Shown in pieces: positions 1 through 7,561 of a stretch of 7,911 nt of DNA (within the stretch, counting starts at the first letter, position 1; every line of letters starts with the position of its first letter). The notes below the pieces were generated by a model. It searched no databases, was not told the origin of the DNA, and saw only the letters and a program-made list of their open reading frames with translations. The stretch comes from Xanthobacteraceae bacterium. GTDB taxonomy: Bacteria > Pseudomonadota > Alphaproteobacteria > Rhizobiales > Xanthobacteraceae. The translations under genes were made by a program, and so were the position numbers. The stretch lies in the NCBI GenBank assembly GCA_030043175.1, contig JASHYD010000323.1:1-7911 (forward strand), in the 5' to 3' direction.

Positions 1-1452
1 GGCACCGGAGCCTCGCCGCTCACTTCGATCAAGCATGCCGGCTCGCCCTGGGAGATCGGTCTCGCCGAAACCCATCAGACCCTGGTTGCCAACCGCCTGC
101 GCAGCCGCATTGCCGTACAGGTCGACGGCGGCATCCGCACCGGCCGCGACGTCGTGGTCGGTGCGCTGCTCGGCGCCGACGAGTTCGGCTTCGCCACCGC
201 GCCCCTCATCGCCGCGGGCTGCATCATGATGCGCAAATGCCATCTCAATACCTGTCCGGTCGGGGTCGCTACCCAGGATCCGGTGCTGCGCAAGCGGTTC
301 ACCGGCCAGCCCGAGCACGTCATCAATTTCTTCTTCTTTGTCGCGGAGGAAGTCCGTGAACTCATGGCTGAGCTTGGGTTCCGGAAATTCGATGACATGA
401 TCGGACAGTTGCAGATGCTCGACCAGCGTCGCGTCATCGCTCATTGGAAAGCCAAAGGGCTCGATTTTTCCAAGCTGTTCTACAAGCCGGACGCGCCCGC
501 CGACGTGACCATCTTCAGGTGCGAACCGCAGCACCACAAGATCAGCGACATATTGGATCGGCAGCTGATCGCCGAATCGACGCCGGCACTGGACCGCGGC
601 GTGCCGGTGCGGATCGCGACCAAGATCAAAAACACCGATCGGGCAGCCGGCGCGATGCTGTCGGGCGAAATCGCCAGGCGCTACGGCCATGCCGGCCTGC
701 CCGACGATACAATCCACGTCAACCTGACCGGAACGGCCGGGCAGAGCTTCGGCGCCTGGCTAGCGCGGGGCGTCACGCTCGAACTTGAAGGCGAGGCCAA
801 TGACTATGTCGGCAAGGGCCTCTCAGGGGGACGCATTATCGTGCGCCCGCCCGTCGACTCGGGGATCACGCCGGAAGAGTCAATCATCGTCGGCAATACC
901 GTGCTTTACGGCGCGATTTCCGGCGACTGCTATTTCCGGGGAATTGCGGGCGAGCGTTTTGCGGTCCGCAACTCCGGCGCCGTTGCCGTGGTCGAGGGCT
1001 CGGGCGACCACTGCTGCGAATACATGACGGGCGGCATCGTCGTCGTGTTGGGCAAGACCGGCCGTAATTTCGCGGCCGGAATGTCGGGTGGCATCGCCTA
1101 TGTGCTCGACCAGGATGGCGGATTTGCCAAGCTCTGCAACATGGCGATGGTCGAGCTTGAGCCCGTGCTCGACGAGGAGGCGATCAATGCCGAGGTCTAT
1201 CATCACGTCGGCGATCTTTCCGGTCATGGCCGCGTCGACGTGATGGCCGATCTGACGCGTCACGACGCGGTCCGGCTGCGTCTGTTGATCTCGCGCCACG
1301 CCCAATTTGCCGGCTCGAGCCGCGCCGCGCAAATCCTTGAGAATTGGGATGCGTTTCTGCCGAAGTTTCGCAAGGTGATGCCCGTCGAATACCGGCGTGC
1401 CCTGGCAGAGCTGGCGAGGGAGAGGGCGGCCAAGATGCAGGCGGCAGAATGA
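1..1452 (+). CDS. gltB: Glutamate synthase (NADPH) large subunit, C-terminal part (5' end outside window)
   Basis: This is the large (alpha) subunit of glutamate synthase, which converts glutamine and 2-oxoglutarate to glutamate in the cytoplasm using electrons passed from GltD. The frame is open from base 1, so the gene starts upstream. The 483 codons here are about the last third of a protein that is usually about 1,500 residues. Seen in the sequence (numbered from the window edge): the end of the FMN-binding synthase domain, with [14 protein letters not shown] at residues 1-14 and [10 protein letters not shown] at 41-50. Next come the three 3Fe-4S cluster cysteines C74, C80 and C85 in the family spacing C-x5-C-x4-C. 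The GXGXG beta-helix domain fills roughly residues 195-395, with glycine-rich turns such as GKGLSGG. The reading frame is intact to a TGA at 1450-1452. gltD follows on the same strand after 170 nt, the usual partner order. Identification is secure; only the N-terminal glutaminase and central domains are missing from view. Confidence 0.97.
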   Translation, partial: GTGASPLTSIKHAGSPWEIGLAETHQTLVANRLRSRIAVQVDGGIRTGRDVVVGALLGADEFGFATAPLIAAGCIMMRKCHLNTCPVGVATQDPVLRKRFTGQPEHVINFFFFVAEEVRELMAELGFRKFDDMIGQLQMLDQRRVIAHWKAKGLDFSKLFYKPDAPADVTIFRCEPQHHKISDILDRQLIAESTPALDRGVPVRIATKIKNTDRAAGAMLSGEIARRYGHAGLPDDTIHVNLTGTAGQSFGAWLARGVTLELEGEANDYVGKGLSGGRIIVRPPVDSGITPEESIIVGNTVLYGAISGDCYFRGIAGERFAVRNSGAVAVVEGSGDHCCEYMTGGIVVVLGKTGRNFAAGMSGGIAYVLDQDGGFAKLCNMAMVELEPVLDEEAINAEVYHHVGDLSGHGRVDVMADLTRHDAVRLRLLISRHAQFAGSSRAAQILENWDAFLPKFRKVMPVEYRRALAELARERAAKMQAAE

Positions 1453-1576
1453 CGGGGAGCGCGGCGGCGCTCTCCGGTTGGCCTGCAACCCGGATGAAGC
1501 GTGGCGAAGCTAAAGGGTCGGACGGACGTTATCTAGGAAGCGGCTGGCTGCGGATTACGCTTAAGTTATCATCGTG

Positions 1577-1591
1577 CCGGCCGAAGGCCGG
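1577..1591 (+). repeat. Perfect GC-rich hairpin in the gltB-gltD spacer
   Basis: A six-base-pair perfect stem, CCGGCC / GGCCGG, closes a GAA loop 31 nt before the gltD start codon. No T-tract follows, so it does not look like a standard intrinsic terminator. It could be half of a REP-type intergenic repeat, or an RNA structure that stabilises mRNA ends or tunes GltD relative to GltB. Only the structure is seen; the role is not known. Confidence 0.4.
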
Positions 1592-1622
1592 GGCTACATC
1601 CGGGCTGCGAGGTCGGGCTTGA

Positions 1623-3041
1623 ATGGGTAAGGTTACCGGATTCCTCGAATTCGAGCGCAACGACCGGCACTATGAGCCGGTCGAGCAGCGCATTCGCCAT
1701 TGGCAGGAGTTCGTCCTTCCGCTTGCCGAAGCCGAAACGCGTCAGCAGGCGGCGCGCTGCATGAACTGCGGGATTCCGTATTGCCACACGGGATGTCCGG
1801 TCAACAACCAAATCCCCGACTGGAACGACCTCGTCTACATGGGTGCGTGGGAGGAGGCGAGTCGTAACCTGCATTCGACCAACAATTTCCCGGAATTCAC
1901 CGGCCGCGTTTGCCCGGCTCCGTGCGAAGCCTCGTGCACGCTCAACATCCGCGACAATCCCGTCACCATCAAGACCATCGAATGCGCCATCGTGGATCGC
2001 GCTTTCGAGCAAGGCTGGGTGAAGCCGGAGCCGCCCTCGCGCAAGACCGGCAAAGCGGTTGCGGTGGTTGGGTCAGGGCCGGCCGGCCTTGCCTGCGCGC
2101 AGCAGCTCGCGCGTGCCGGCTACGATGTCCACGTTTATGAAAAGCACGCGAAGCCGGGCGGACTGCTGCGTTACGGCATCCCGGATTTCAAAATGGAGAA
2201 GCACCTCGTCGACCGCCGGATTGCCCAGATGGAGGCGGAGGGCGTGCGTTTCCATTGCGGTGTCCACGTCGGGGTTAATCTCGCGGCAGCTAAGCTCGTT
2301 GCCAGCCATGACGCCGTCGTGCTGGCGGGAGGGGCCGAGCGGGCGCGCGACCTGGCAATCCCGGGCCGCGATCTGAAAGGAATCCACTTTGCGATGGAAT
2401 TCCTGCCCCAACAAAACCGGCGCGTGGCCGGCGAGCCGCAAGACGGCATCGAGCCGATCCTTGCGACCGGCAAGCACGCAGTGGTGATTGGCGGCGGCGA
2501 TACCGGCTCGGACTGCATCGGTACGGCAATCCGTCAGGGCGCGCTCTCGGTCACCAATTTCGAGATCATGCCAAAGCCGCCCGCAAGGGAAAACAAGGCG
2601 CTCACCTGGCCCGATTGGCCGCTCAAGCTGCGCACATCATCGAGCCATGAAGAGGGAGCCGAGCGTGACTTCGCGGTGGTGACGGTTGAATTCATCGGCG
2701 AAGCCGGTTCAGTGAAGCGGCTGCGCTGCGCGCGCTGCGACGCAAGTTTCAAGCCGATCCCGGGAAGCGAATTCGAGCTTAATGCCGATCTCGTCCTGCT
2801 CGCGATGGGATTCTCGCATCCGGTGCACGACGGCATGCTGAGGGGACTGGGCGTGGCGCTCGACCAACGCGGTAACGTGAAAGCCGATACGACCGACTAC
2901 GTCAGTTCGGTCAGCAAGATATTTGCCGCCGGCGACATGCGTCGGGGCCAGTCGCTTGTGGTTTGGGCGATTCGAGAGGGCCGGCAGGCCGCCCACGCGG
3001 TCGACAAGTTCCTGATGGGATCCAGCATGTTACCGAGGTAA
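1623..3041 (+). CDS. gltD: Glutamate synthase (NADPH) small subunit
   Basis: This is the small (beta) subunit of glutamate synthase: it oxidises NADPH with its FAD and passes electrons through 4Fe-4S clusters to GltB. The 472-residue length is normal for the family. Seen in order: an N-terminal cysteine-rich domain with C46, C49, C54 and C58, then C97, C101 and C105. A first Rossmann motif GSGPAG lies at residues 150-155 (FAD), followed by [10 protein letters not shown] near 178-187. A second nucleotide motif, GGGDTG, lies at 290-295 (NADPH). The FAD-closing segment [20 protein letters not shown] lies at about 435-454. The ATG at 1623 fits the family start [10 protein letters not shown] and has a GAGG ribosome-binding sequence at 1609-1612. 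The gene ends with TAA and faces the next gene tail to tail. It probably shares a transcript with gltB despite the 170-nt gap, although the gap could hold a separate promoter that I cannot recognise. Confidence 0.97.
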   Translation: MGKVTGFLEFERNDRHYEPVEQRIRHWQEFVLPLAEAETRQQAARCMNCGIPYCHTGCPVNNQIPDWNDLVYMGAWEEASRNLHSTNNFPEFTGRVCPAPCEASCTLNIRDNPVTIKTIECAIVDRAFEQGWVKPEPPSRKTGKAVAVVGSGPAGLACAQQLARAGYDVHVYEKHAKPGGLLRYGIPDFKMEKHLVDRRIAQMEAEGVRFHCGVHVGVNLAAAKLVASHDAVVLAGGAERARDLAIPGRDLKGIHFAMEFLPQQNRRVAGEPQDGIEPILATGKHAVVIGGGDTGSDCIGTAIRQGALSVTNFEIMPKPPARENKALTWPDWPLKLRTSSSHEEGAERDFAVVTVEFIGEAGSVKRLRCARCDASFKPIPGSEFELNADLVLLAMGFSHPVHDGMLRGLGVALDQRGNVKADTTDYVSSVSKIFAAGDMRRGQSLVVWAIREGRQAAHAVDKFLMGSSMLPR

Positions 3042-3062
3042 CGGCCATGCGCGAAGCCGCAA

Positions 3063-3088
3063 TTGCGCTCACGCAAGGCGGCCCCGCC
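3063..3088. terminator. Two tandem short hairpins in the convergent gap (weak terminator candidate)
   Basis: Between the tails of gltD and the DUF459 gene there is TTGCG-CTCA-CGCAA (3063-3076), immediately followed by GGCG-GCCC-CGCC (3077-3088). Both are perfect but short, and neither has a T-run on either strand. The position between convergent genes is where a bidirectional terminator would be expected. The stems are small enough to occur by chance in GC-rich DNA. Confidence 0.22.
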
Positions 3089-3157
3089 TAACGGCTCTCG
3101 TTGTCAGGTGTCGCCGAAGCGCTTTACGCAACGCAGACCCTGGTCAAGCAGCGGCCG

Positions 3158-4801
3158 TCATCGCCTGCTGAACCAAGACGGACCGCCAAACAGAGAACCG
3201 CCGAACAGCGACGAAAAGCCGGATTGCTGCTGCTGCACTGGTTGCGGACGACGATAATCAGGACGATAAAATGATTGCGACTGCTGTGCCTCCGCCAAGG
3301 TTGGCCGCGAAACGACCCGGCGAACCGGAGACTTCGCAGGCTGGGCGGTCGCGTTGCCGGTTTCGGTTGATGGCGCTGCCGCCACAGTGGTCGCGTTGCT
3401 ACGCTCCGCCACCATCGGAGTCATCGGCAGCTCGGTAGTGGCAACCACGGGATCGTCTCCAACGGGGGCGACGTCACGCCGCGGCCAGGCAAAATCGTCA
3501 GCACGGCCCGCCGGGGCAGGCAGGGGATCGCCCTGCACCAGGACTTTGGCTGCGATGGCGTCGCTTGTTGGCCGTCGCGCATTACCGCCGAGAAGGTCGT
3601 CGGTTTCGCTTCCCCGCTCGGCGATCAGCGGCACCGCCGGCCCGGCGAGCGGGCGCGCATGCGGGCCGGGCCGGCTGGCGGCAGCCGCCGCCGCGGCCTC
3701 GACCTTGGGTTCTTCCGGGACTGACACGGCCACTGGCGCGGGCGCGCTCAACCAGCGCTGTACCTCGCGCTGGACATAATGGGCAAGCTTCCTGGCCCCG
3801 GCCTGCGTATAGTAGACCCCGTCGCCCGCGCGCAGCCGGCGAGTCTGACCTTCGACATCGGGGCCGAATTGGGCGTAGCGGCCGTCTTCGTCGACAAAGC
3901 CGTCCCACACATCGATATAGATGATGCCCGCTTTGTCGGCGCGGCTGCGATAGAGGTCGTTGAGAAAGGAGATGTCCGCGGCAGCTCTCTGCCCGCGCAA
4001 CGGCGGCAATCCGACCCAGAACACCGGGACTCCGGAGGTTTTCAGGGCCGCGATCGTGTCGTCGATGCGTCGGCTATAGGCTTCGCTCCATGCGTCCGAG
4101 CGGAATTCGAGATTCCTGTTGACGGCAGGCGGCTCGGGCGCCGCCACGGCCGCGGTTTGGTTATCGGGGGCCGGCTTGTCCAATTCCAGCGCTGCGCCAT
4201 CCGCGGCGGGCGGCGGCGCGGGTTTTGCCACGCGTGAGGCTTGCGCGGGCGCACCTGTTTCGCGGAACCGCCGTCGGTCATTGCTACCGACCATCATCAG
4301 CACGAATTTGGGCTTTTGCGCCGCAATCAGGTCACGGGCTGCCTGTGGCCAATCGGGATACTCGCCGCGAGGGTCGCTGCGCACCTCGGTGCGGATCAAC
4401 CCGGAATTCGTACGATGCCCCCGAATGATCCCGATCTCGGGCGTGTCCGCATAGGCGAGCTCAAGCCCATAGGCCAGCCAGTCAGCCATTGCGTCACCGA
4501 GCACCAGGATCGGGGTCGTCACAATGCTTTCGGCCTTGGCATCGGCCTTCTTCGGCGGCGGAGCCTTGGAGTAGTCAACGGGCGGCGGAGGCGCCCGCTC
4601 GGGCTGAGATTGCACCGGCTGTTGCTCGAACCAGTCGAACAGTCCATGCGGCCGCCGGTTCTGTGGGGAACGATCGTCAAAGAAGAACTGCGCGCCCGAC
4701 GGCGTCGGCATCACCGCCGACAGCGTCATTGCCAGCGCAGCTTCTGCAGTGGTTAACAGGACAGTCGCGATCACGAATCGCAAGCGGGCGCCACAGACCA
4801 T
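3158..4801 (-). CDS. Exported DUF459-type SGNH-fold protein with altered catalytic residues
   Basis: This protein resembles the DUF459 branch of the SGNH/GDSL hydrolase superfamily, found in alphaproteobacterial envelopes; its function is unknown. The start at 4801 gives 547 residues. It has a weak GGAA ribosome site and puts a basic and hydrophobic signal peptide (FVIATVLLTT onward) at the N-terminus. An in-frame ATG at 4882 would add 27 residues but lacks a Shine-Dalgarno sequence. Order of parts (547-residue numbering): signal peptide to about residue 38; a Pro-rich linker; block I VLGDAMADWLAYGLE with Ala104 where active enzymes have Ser; block III GSND at 172-175; an Ala/Pro-rich insert at about 184-229; block V D327-G-V-Y330, with Tyr where the catalytic His is expected. 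The last about 190 residues are low-complexity Ala/Pro/Gln-rich and end in an SLFGG repeat. It follows the transglycosylase gene on the same strand. It may bind a sugar or glycan rather than hydrolyse one; that is inference. Confidence 0.85.
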   Translation of the reverse strand: MVCGARLRFVIATVLLTTAEAALAMTLSAVMPTPSGAQFFFDDRSPQNRRPHGLFDWFEQQPVQSQPERAPPPPVDYSKAPPPKKADAKAESIVTTPILVLGDAMADWLAYGLELAYADTPEIGIIRGHRTNSGLIRTEVRSDPRGEYPDWPQAARDLIAAQKPKFVLMMVGSNDRRRFRETGAPAQASRVAKPAPPPAADGAALELDKPAPDNQTAAVAAPEPPAVNRNLEFRSDAWSEAYSRRIDDTIAALKTSGVPVFWVGLPPLRGQRAAADISFLNDLYRSRADKAGIIYIDVWDGFVDEDGRYAQFGPDVEGQTRRLRAGDGVYYTQAGARKLAHYVQREVQRWLSAPAPVAVSVPEEPKVEAAAAAAASRPGPHARPLAGPAVPLIAERGSETDDLLGGNARRPTSDAIAAKVLVQGDPLPAPAGRADDFAWPRRDVAPVGDDPVVATTELPMTPMVAERSNATTVAAAPSTETGNATAQPAKSPVRRVVSRPTLAEAQQSQSFYRPDYRRPQPVQQQQSGFSSLFGGSLFGGPSWFSRR

Positions 4802-5062
4802 CTCGAAGTTCCGGTCAAGTTGGGCGGTCGCACGGCCCCCGTACCCGAACGCACGCACATTCACTCTCTGCGCGGCCGTCATTAGGCAGAAAAGGTGTCG
4901 GATTGAAGGCTAGTCTTCTAACAAATCTAAAGGCGGAGCGTCGATAAGGAGTCATAACGGCGCCGCGGAGCCCAGATCCGCCGACGTTGTCGGGCCGCAG
5001 GACATGGCCTCGGAGCCAAGTCTGTGGTCGCCCGAGCCACACGGGCTCCAACAAAGCCTGCC

Positions 5063-6424
5063 TCACGGCTGACGCAGGCGCTCCAGCAAACTCGCGGACG
5101 CAAAGCCGTCCGGAACGACGCCCTGTGAGACCTGAAAGCTCTTGATCGCGCTGCGGGATTTGGCATTGATGCGGCCGTTGGGCTCGCCCCCGATATCGAA
5201 CCCGCGGCGCATGAGATGCTCCTGCAGCTCGTAGCGTTCGGCGCTCGTGAGTACGCGTTCCTGTCGCGGCCAGGAGGCGACGAACGGCCCCTCGCCGCGC
5301 ATGCGGTCAGCCAAATGGCCAATCGCCAGCGCGTAAGCTTCCGCTGGGTTGTATTTAATCAGCACGCGAAAGTTGTTTAGCATCAGAAACGCAGGTCCAG
5401 CCGCCCCGCCCGGGACCAGCAGATAGGCGCGGTCGGTCGGCCGTGGATAAGCTTTGCCGCCTGCCCGAACCACGCCCCGCCGCTCCCATTCCCGCAGGGT
5501 CATGGCTTTGGCGCTGTCCGCCAGCAAAAAGTCGAATCCGGCCGGCAAGACCACCTCGTAGCCCCAGGGCTGGCCCTGGATCCAGCCGTCCACTTTCAGA
5601 TTGTTGGCCGTAGATGCGATAAGATCGGCCGGCGAATCGACGACATCACGACGGCCGTCGCCGTCGAAATCGACCGCGAAGCGCTTAAACGACGTGGGCA
5701 TGAACTGAGTCGGGCCGAAGGCACCCGCCCAGGAACCCTTGAGACGTTCCGGGCTGATGTCGCCCCGTTCGAGGATTTCCAGCGTGGCGAGGAACTCGTT
5801 ACGGAAGTAGTCCTGGCGGCGGCCGACGCACGCAAGCGTTGCGGTCGATCGAACGACCGGACGGTCGCCGATCGCGGTTCCAAAATTTGATTCGATGCCC
5901 CAGATCGCTGCCACAATGTTGCGATCGACCCCATATGCCCTTTCCATCGCATCAAACTGCGGGCGATACTGCGCCAGGATCTCCTGGCCCCGCTTGATTC
6001 GGTTGTCATTCACCAGCGCATCCAGATAGTCCCAGATGGCTTTGGTGAATTCCGGCTGGGCATCCACCAGGTCCATGATGCGCAGGTCGGGCGTAAGGTT
6101 TCGCGTGTAGGTTTCGAAGGTTTCGCGCGAAACGCCACGTCGTGCGGCATCTGGCCACAGACCTTCGAGGCAGGTCCTGAAGTTCGCCGCGGCCGCGAGG
6201 ATTGCCTGCGCGGTCATGAGCGGGTGGCCGGAACTGCCGGACTGTCCGCTCCAATCCGGAGGGCTGGGGCTGTTCGAATTCGGCACCGAGCCTGTCGTTG
6301 CCGGCGAGGCCGGTGCGAGAAACGGAAACAGCCGCTCAACAATCTGCGCCGTCGCGCCGTCGCTGGCGGCCGCCAAGATGCAGGCAAGGCATGCTGTGCC
6401 GATCAGCGATCTCAGGTTGACCAT
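5063..6424 (-). CDS. Lytic murein transglycosylase, MltB-like, with C-terminal peptidoglycan-binding domain
   Basis: This enzyme cleaves the MurNAc-GlcNAc bond of peptidoglycan in the periplasm, leaving a 1,6-anhydro end, for wall growth and turnover. The 453-residue protein has a signal peptide (hydrophobic SLIGTACLACILAAA, likely cleaved after ATA at about residue 26). No good lipobox is seen, so it is probably soluble, unlike lipoprotein MltB of E. coli. A Ser/Pro/Gly-rich linker reaches about residue 68, then the SLT_2 catalytic domain runs from about 70 to 380. The catalytic Glu is E178 in AIWGIESNFGT. Other family motifs are GSWAGAFGPTQFMP at 230-243 and the DFDGDGRRD loop at 252-260. 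C85 and C199 could pair in the periplasm. A PG_binding_1 domain (LQEHLMRRGFDIGG...AIKSFQ) fills about 390-450. The ATG at 6424 is preceded by GGAGAG and AGGGA. It is divergent from galU, and the DUF459 gene lies downstream on the same strand. Confidence 0.95.
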   Translation of the reverse strand: MVNLRSLIGTACLACILAAASDGATAQIVERLFPFLAPASPATTGSVPNSNSPSPPDWSGQSGSSGHPLMTAQAILAAAANFRTCLEGLWPDAARRGVSRETFETYTRNLTPDLRIMDLVDAQPEFTKAIWDYLDALVNDNRIKRGQEILAQYRPQFDAMERAYGVDRNIVAAIWGIESNFGTAIGDRPVVRSTATLACVGRRQDYFRNEFLATLEILERGDISPERLKGSWAGAFGPTQFMPTSFKRFAVDFDGDGRRDVVDSPADLIASTANNLKVDGWIQGQPWGYEVVLPAGFDFLLADSAKAMTLREWERRGVVRAGGKAYPRPTDRAYLLVPGGAAGPAFLMLNNFRVLIKYNPAEAYALAIGHLADRMRGEGPFVASWPRQERVLTSAERYELQEHLMRRGFDIGGEPNGRINAKSRSAIKSFQVSQGVVPDGFASASLLERLRQP

Positions 6425-6475
6425 TCCCTAACTCTCCGCAGCGCTGCCGCGCGCCCTTGCATGACATCCCCCGGA

Positions 6476-6489
6476 GCGCCTATTGGCGC
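6476..6489. promoter_or_regulatory. Small dyad between the transglycosylase gene and galU
   Basis: GCGCC-TATT-GGCGC is a perfect five-base inverted repeat in the divergent intergenic region. It lies 52 nt upstream of the transglycosylase start and just upstream of the possible galU promoter. It could be a protein-binding dyad or a 5'-UTR hairpin for the minus-strand gene. Five-base arms are not rare in GC-rich DNA, so this is only a candidate. Confidence 0.2.
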
Positions 6490-6499
6490 ACGATTTTGG

Positions 6500-6531
6500 T
6501 TGACGGCGGCTTAATGCATCGAACTTATAGT
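6500..6531 (+). promoter_or_regulatory. Possible sigma-70-type promoter for galU
   Basis: TTGACG at 6500-6505 closely matches a -35 box, and TATAGT at 6526-6531 resembles a -10 box. This is the AT-richest stretch of the divergent gap. The 20-nt spacer is longer than the usual 16-18, which weakens the call. A start just downstream would give a leader of about 120 nt before galU. The opposite strand of the same stretch carries TATAAG, which could serve the transglycosylase gene, but its -35 match is poor. Confidence 0.3.
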
Positions 6532-6656
6532 ATTTAGCTTCCAATGTGCTACTGCCGACATGTCACGCCGAGGAGCCGCTGCCGCCGCAATTAATCCTAT
6601 TGGCTGGGTGACCATCGCAATTCCGACCAACCGCCATATTCCTGCATCCTCCCCCC

Positions 6657-7532
6657 ATGAAGCCCATTCGCAAAGCCATCCTGCCGGTCGCCGGACTTGG
6701 TACACGTTTTCTGCCCGCCACCAAAGCCATGCCGAAGGAGATGCTTCCGGTCGTCGACCGTCCGCTGATCCAGCACGTGGTCGACGAGGCTCGCCAGGCC
6801 GGCATCGAGCATTTCATCTTCGTTACGGGCCGCAATAAGGGCGTGATCGAGGATCATTTCGACCGGCAATTCGAGCTCGAACTTACCCTGACGGAGCGCA
6901 ATCGCCGTGCAGAGCTGGAGCTCCTCGCGCGCGATTTGCCGGATGCCGGCCAGACCAGTTTCACCCGCCAGCAACAACCGCTTGGGCTCGGGCATGCGGT
7001 GTGGTGCGCGCGTGAAATTGTCGGCGATGAACCGTTCGCCTTGATGTTGCCGGATGTGCTGGTGCAGGCGAAGCGCAGCTGCCTTGCGCAAATGCTCGAG
7101 GCCTATCGGCGTCTGCCTGACAACTCCAACGTGGTCGCGGTCGAACAAGTCCCGGCGGACCGGATCCATATGTATGGCGTGGTGGGAGTAGGAGAACCGC
7201 TAGGGGAAGCTTTCGCAATCACCCAGATGATCGAGAAGCCGCCGCGTGAGCAGGCGCCATCGAATCTCATCATCACCGGCCGCTACATTCTGCAGCCGGA
7301 GATTTTCAACATTCTCGCCGACCAGACCGGCGGCGCCGGCGGCGAAATCCAGATCACCGACGCGATGATCCGGCTCGCCCGCAAGCAGCCGTTCTATGGA
7401 CTCAAATTCGAAGGCCGCAGCTTTGATTGCGGCAGCAAGATCGGCTTTCTGGCCGCGAACATCGCCTACGCGCTGGAGCGCGACGACATTGCACCGGCGC
7501 TGCGTACAGAGATCAAGTCGCTGCTGGGATAG
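6657..7532 (+). CDS. galU: UTP--glucose-1-phosphate uridylyltransferase
   Basis: GalU makes UDP-glucose from UTP and glucose 1-phosphate in the cytoplasm, feeding lipopolysaccharide, exopolysaccharide, cyclic glucan and trehalose synthesis. The 291-residue length is normal. Seen in order: the nucleotide-binding signature A12-GLGTRFLPATKAMPKEMLP, VVDRPLIQHVVDEA at 32-45, FVTGRNKGVIEDHFD at 55-69, Q107-PLGLGHAV, LPDV at 131-134, IEKPP at 192-196, GRYILQPEIF at 208-217, GGEIQITDAM at 228-237, and FDCGSKIGFL at 256-265. All expected motifs are intact. The ATG at 6657 matches the family N-terminus (MK-IRKA-PVAGLGTRF). The ten bases before it are pyrimidine-rich (CCTCCCCCC) and contain no Shine-Dalgarno, which is odd for an essential-type enzyme. 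galU is transcribed divergently from the transglycosylase gene and precedes a probable Kdo-pathway isomerase, consistent with a role in surface polysaccharide. Confidence 0.96.
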   Translation: MKPIRKAILPVAGLGTRFLPATKAMPKEMLPVVDRPLIQHVVDEARQAGIEHFIFVTGRNKGVIEDHFDRQFELELTLTERNRRAELELLARDLPDAGQTSFTRQQQPLGLGHAVWCAREIVGDEPFALMLPDVLVQAKRSCLAQMLEAYRRLPDNSNVVAVEQVPADRIHMYGVVGVGEPLGEAFAITQMIEKPPREQAPSNLIITGRYILQPEIFNILADQTGGAGGEIQITDAMIRLARKQPFYGLKFEGRSFDCGSKIGFLAANIAYALERDDIAPALRTEIKSLLG

Positions 7533-7561
7533 AGCGCCGCGATATCGAACAATTTATCGCA

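Noticed and set aside
9..15. Possible frameshift or alternative start near the left edge of gltB, because the first in-frame ATG is at 154.
   Set aside because: The frame is open from base 1 and encodes conserved GltB motifs ([14 protein letters not shown]), so this is simply an edge truncation.
880..1488. A 202-codon open frame on the minus strand across the end of gltB.
   Set aside because: It lies opposite well-conserved gltB coding sequence and resembles no known family. GC-rich DNA commonly leaves such antisense frames open.
3354..4756. Several plus-strand open frames of 111-171 codons opposite the DUF459 gene.
   Set aside because: They are antisense to a low-complexity, Ala/Pro-rich coding region, which produces long spurious frames. 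None shows family motifs.
4815..5066. An 83-codon minus-strand frame in the gap between the transglycosylase and DUF459 genes.
   Set aside because: It overlaps the ends of both neighbours and has no clear ribosome-binding site. Its Arg/Pro-rich composition is typical of chance frames in GC-rich DNA.
5063..6424. Phage endolysin or phage-derived lysis gene as an explanation for the transglycosylase.
   Set aside because: It has a signal peptide, MltB-type motifs and a host-style peptidoglycan-binding domain, and no phage genes are nearby.
6597..7169. A 190-codon minus-strand frame opposite galU.
   Set aside because: The plus-strand galU frame has every family motif. The antisense product has no recognisable domain.
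7539..7560. GCGAT...ATCGC inverted repeat after the galU stop as an intrinsic terminator.
   Set aside because: The stem has only five pairs around a 12-nt loop and no following T-run. The larger palindrome just downstream is the better structure.
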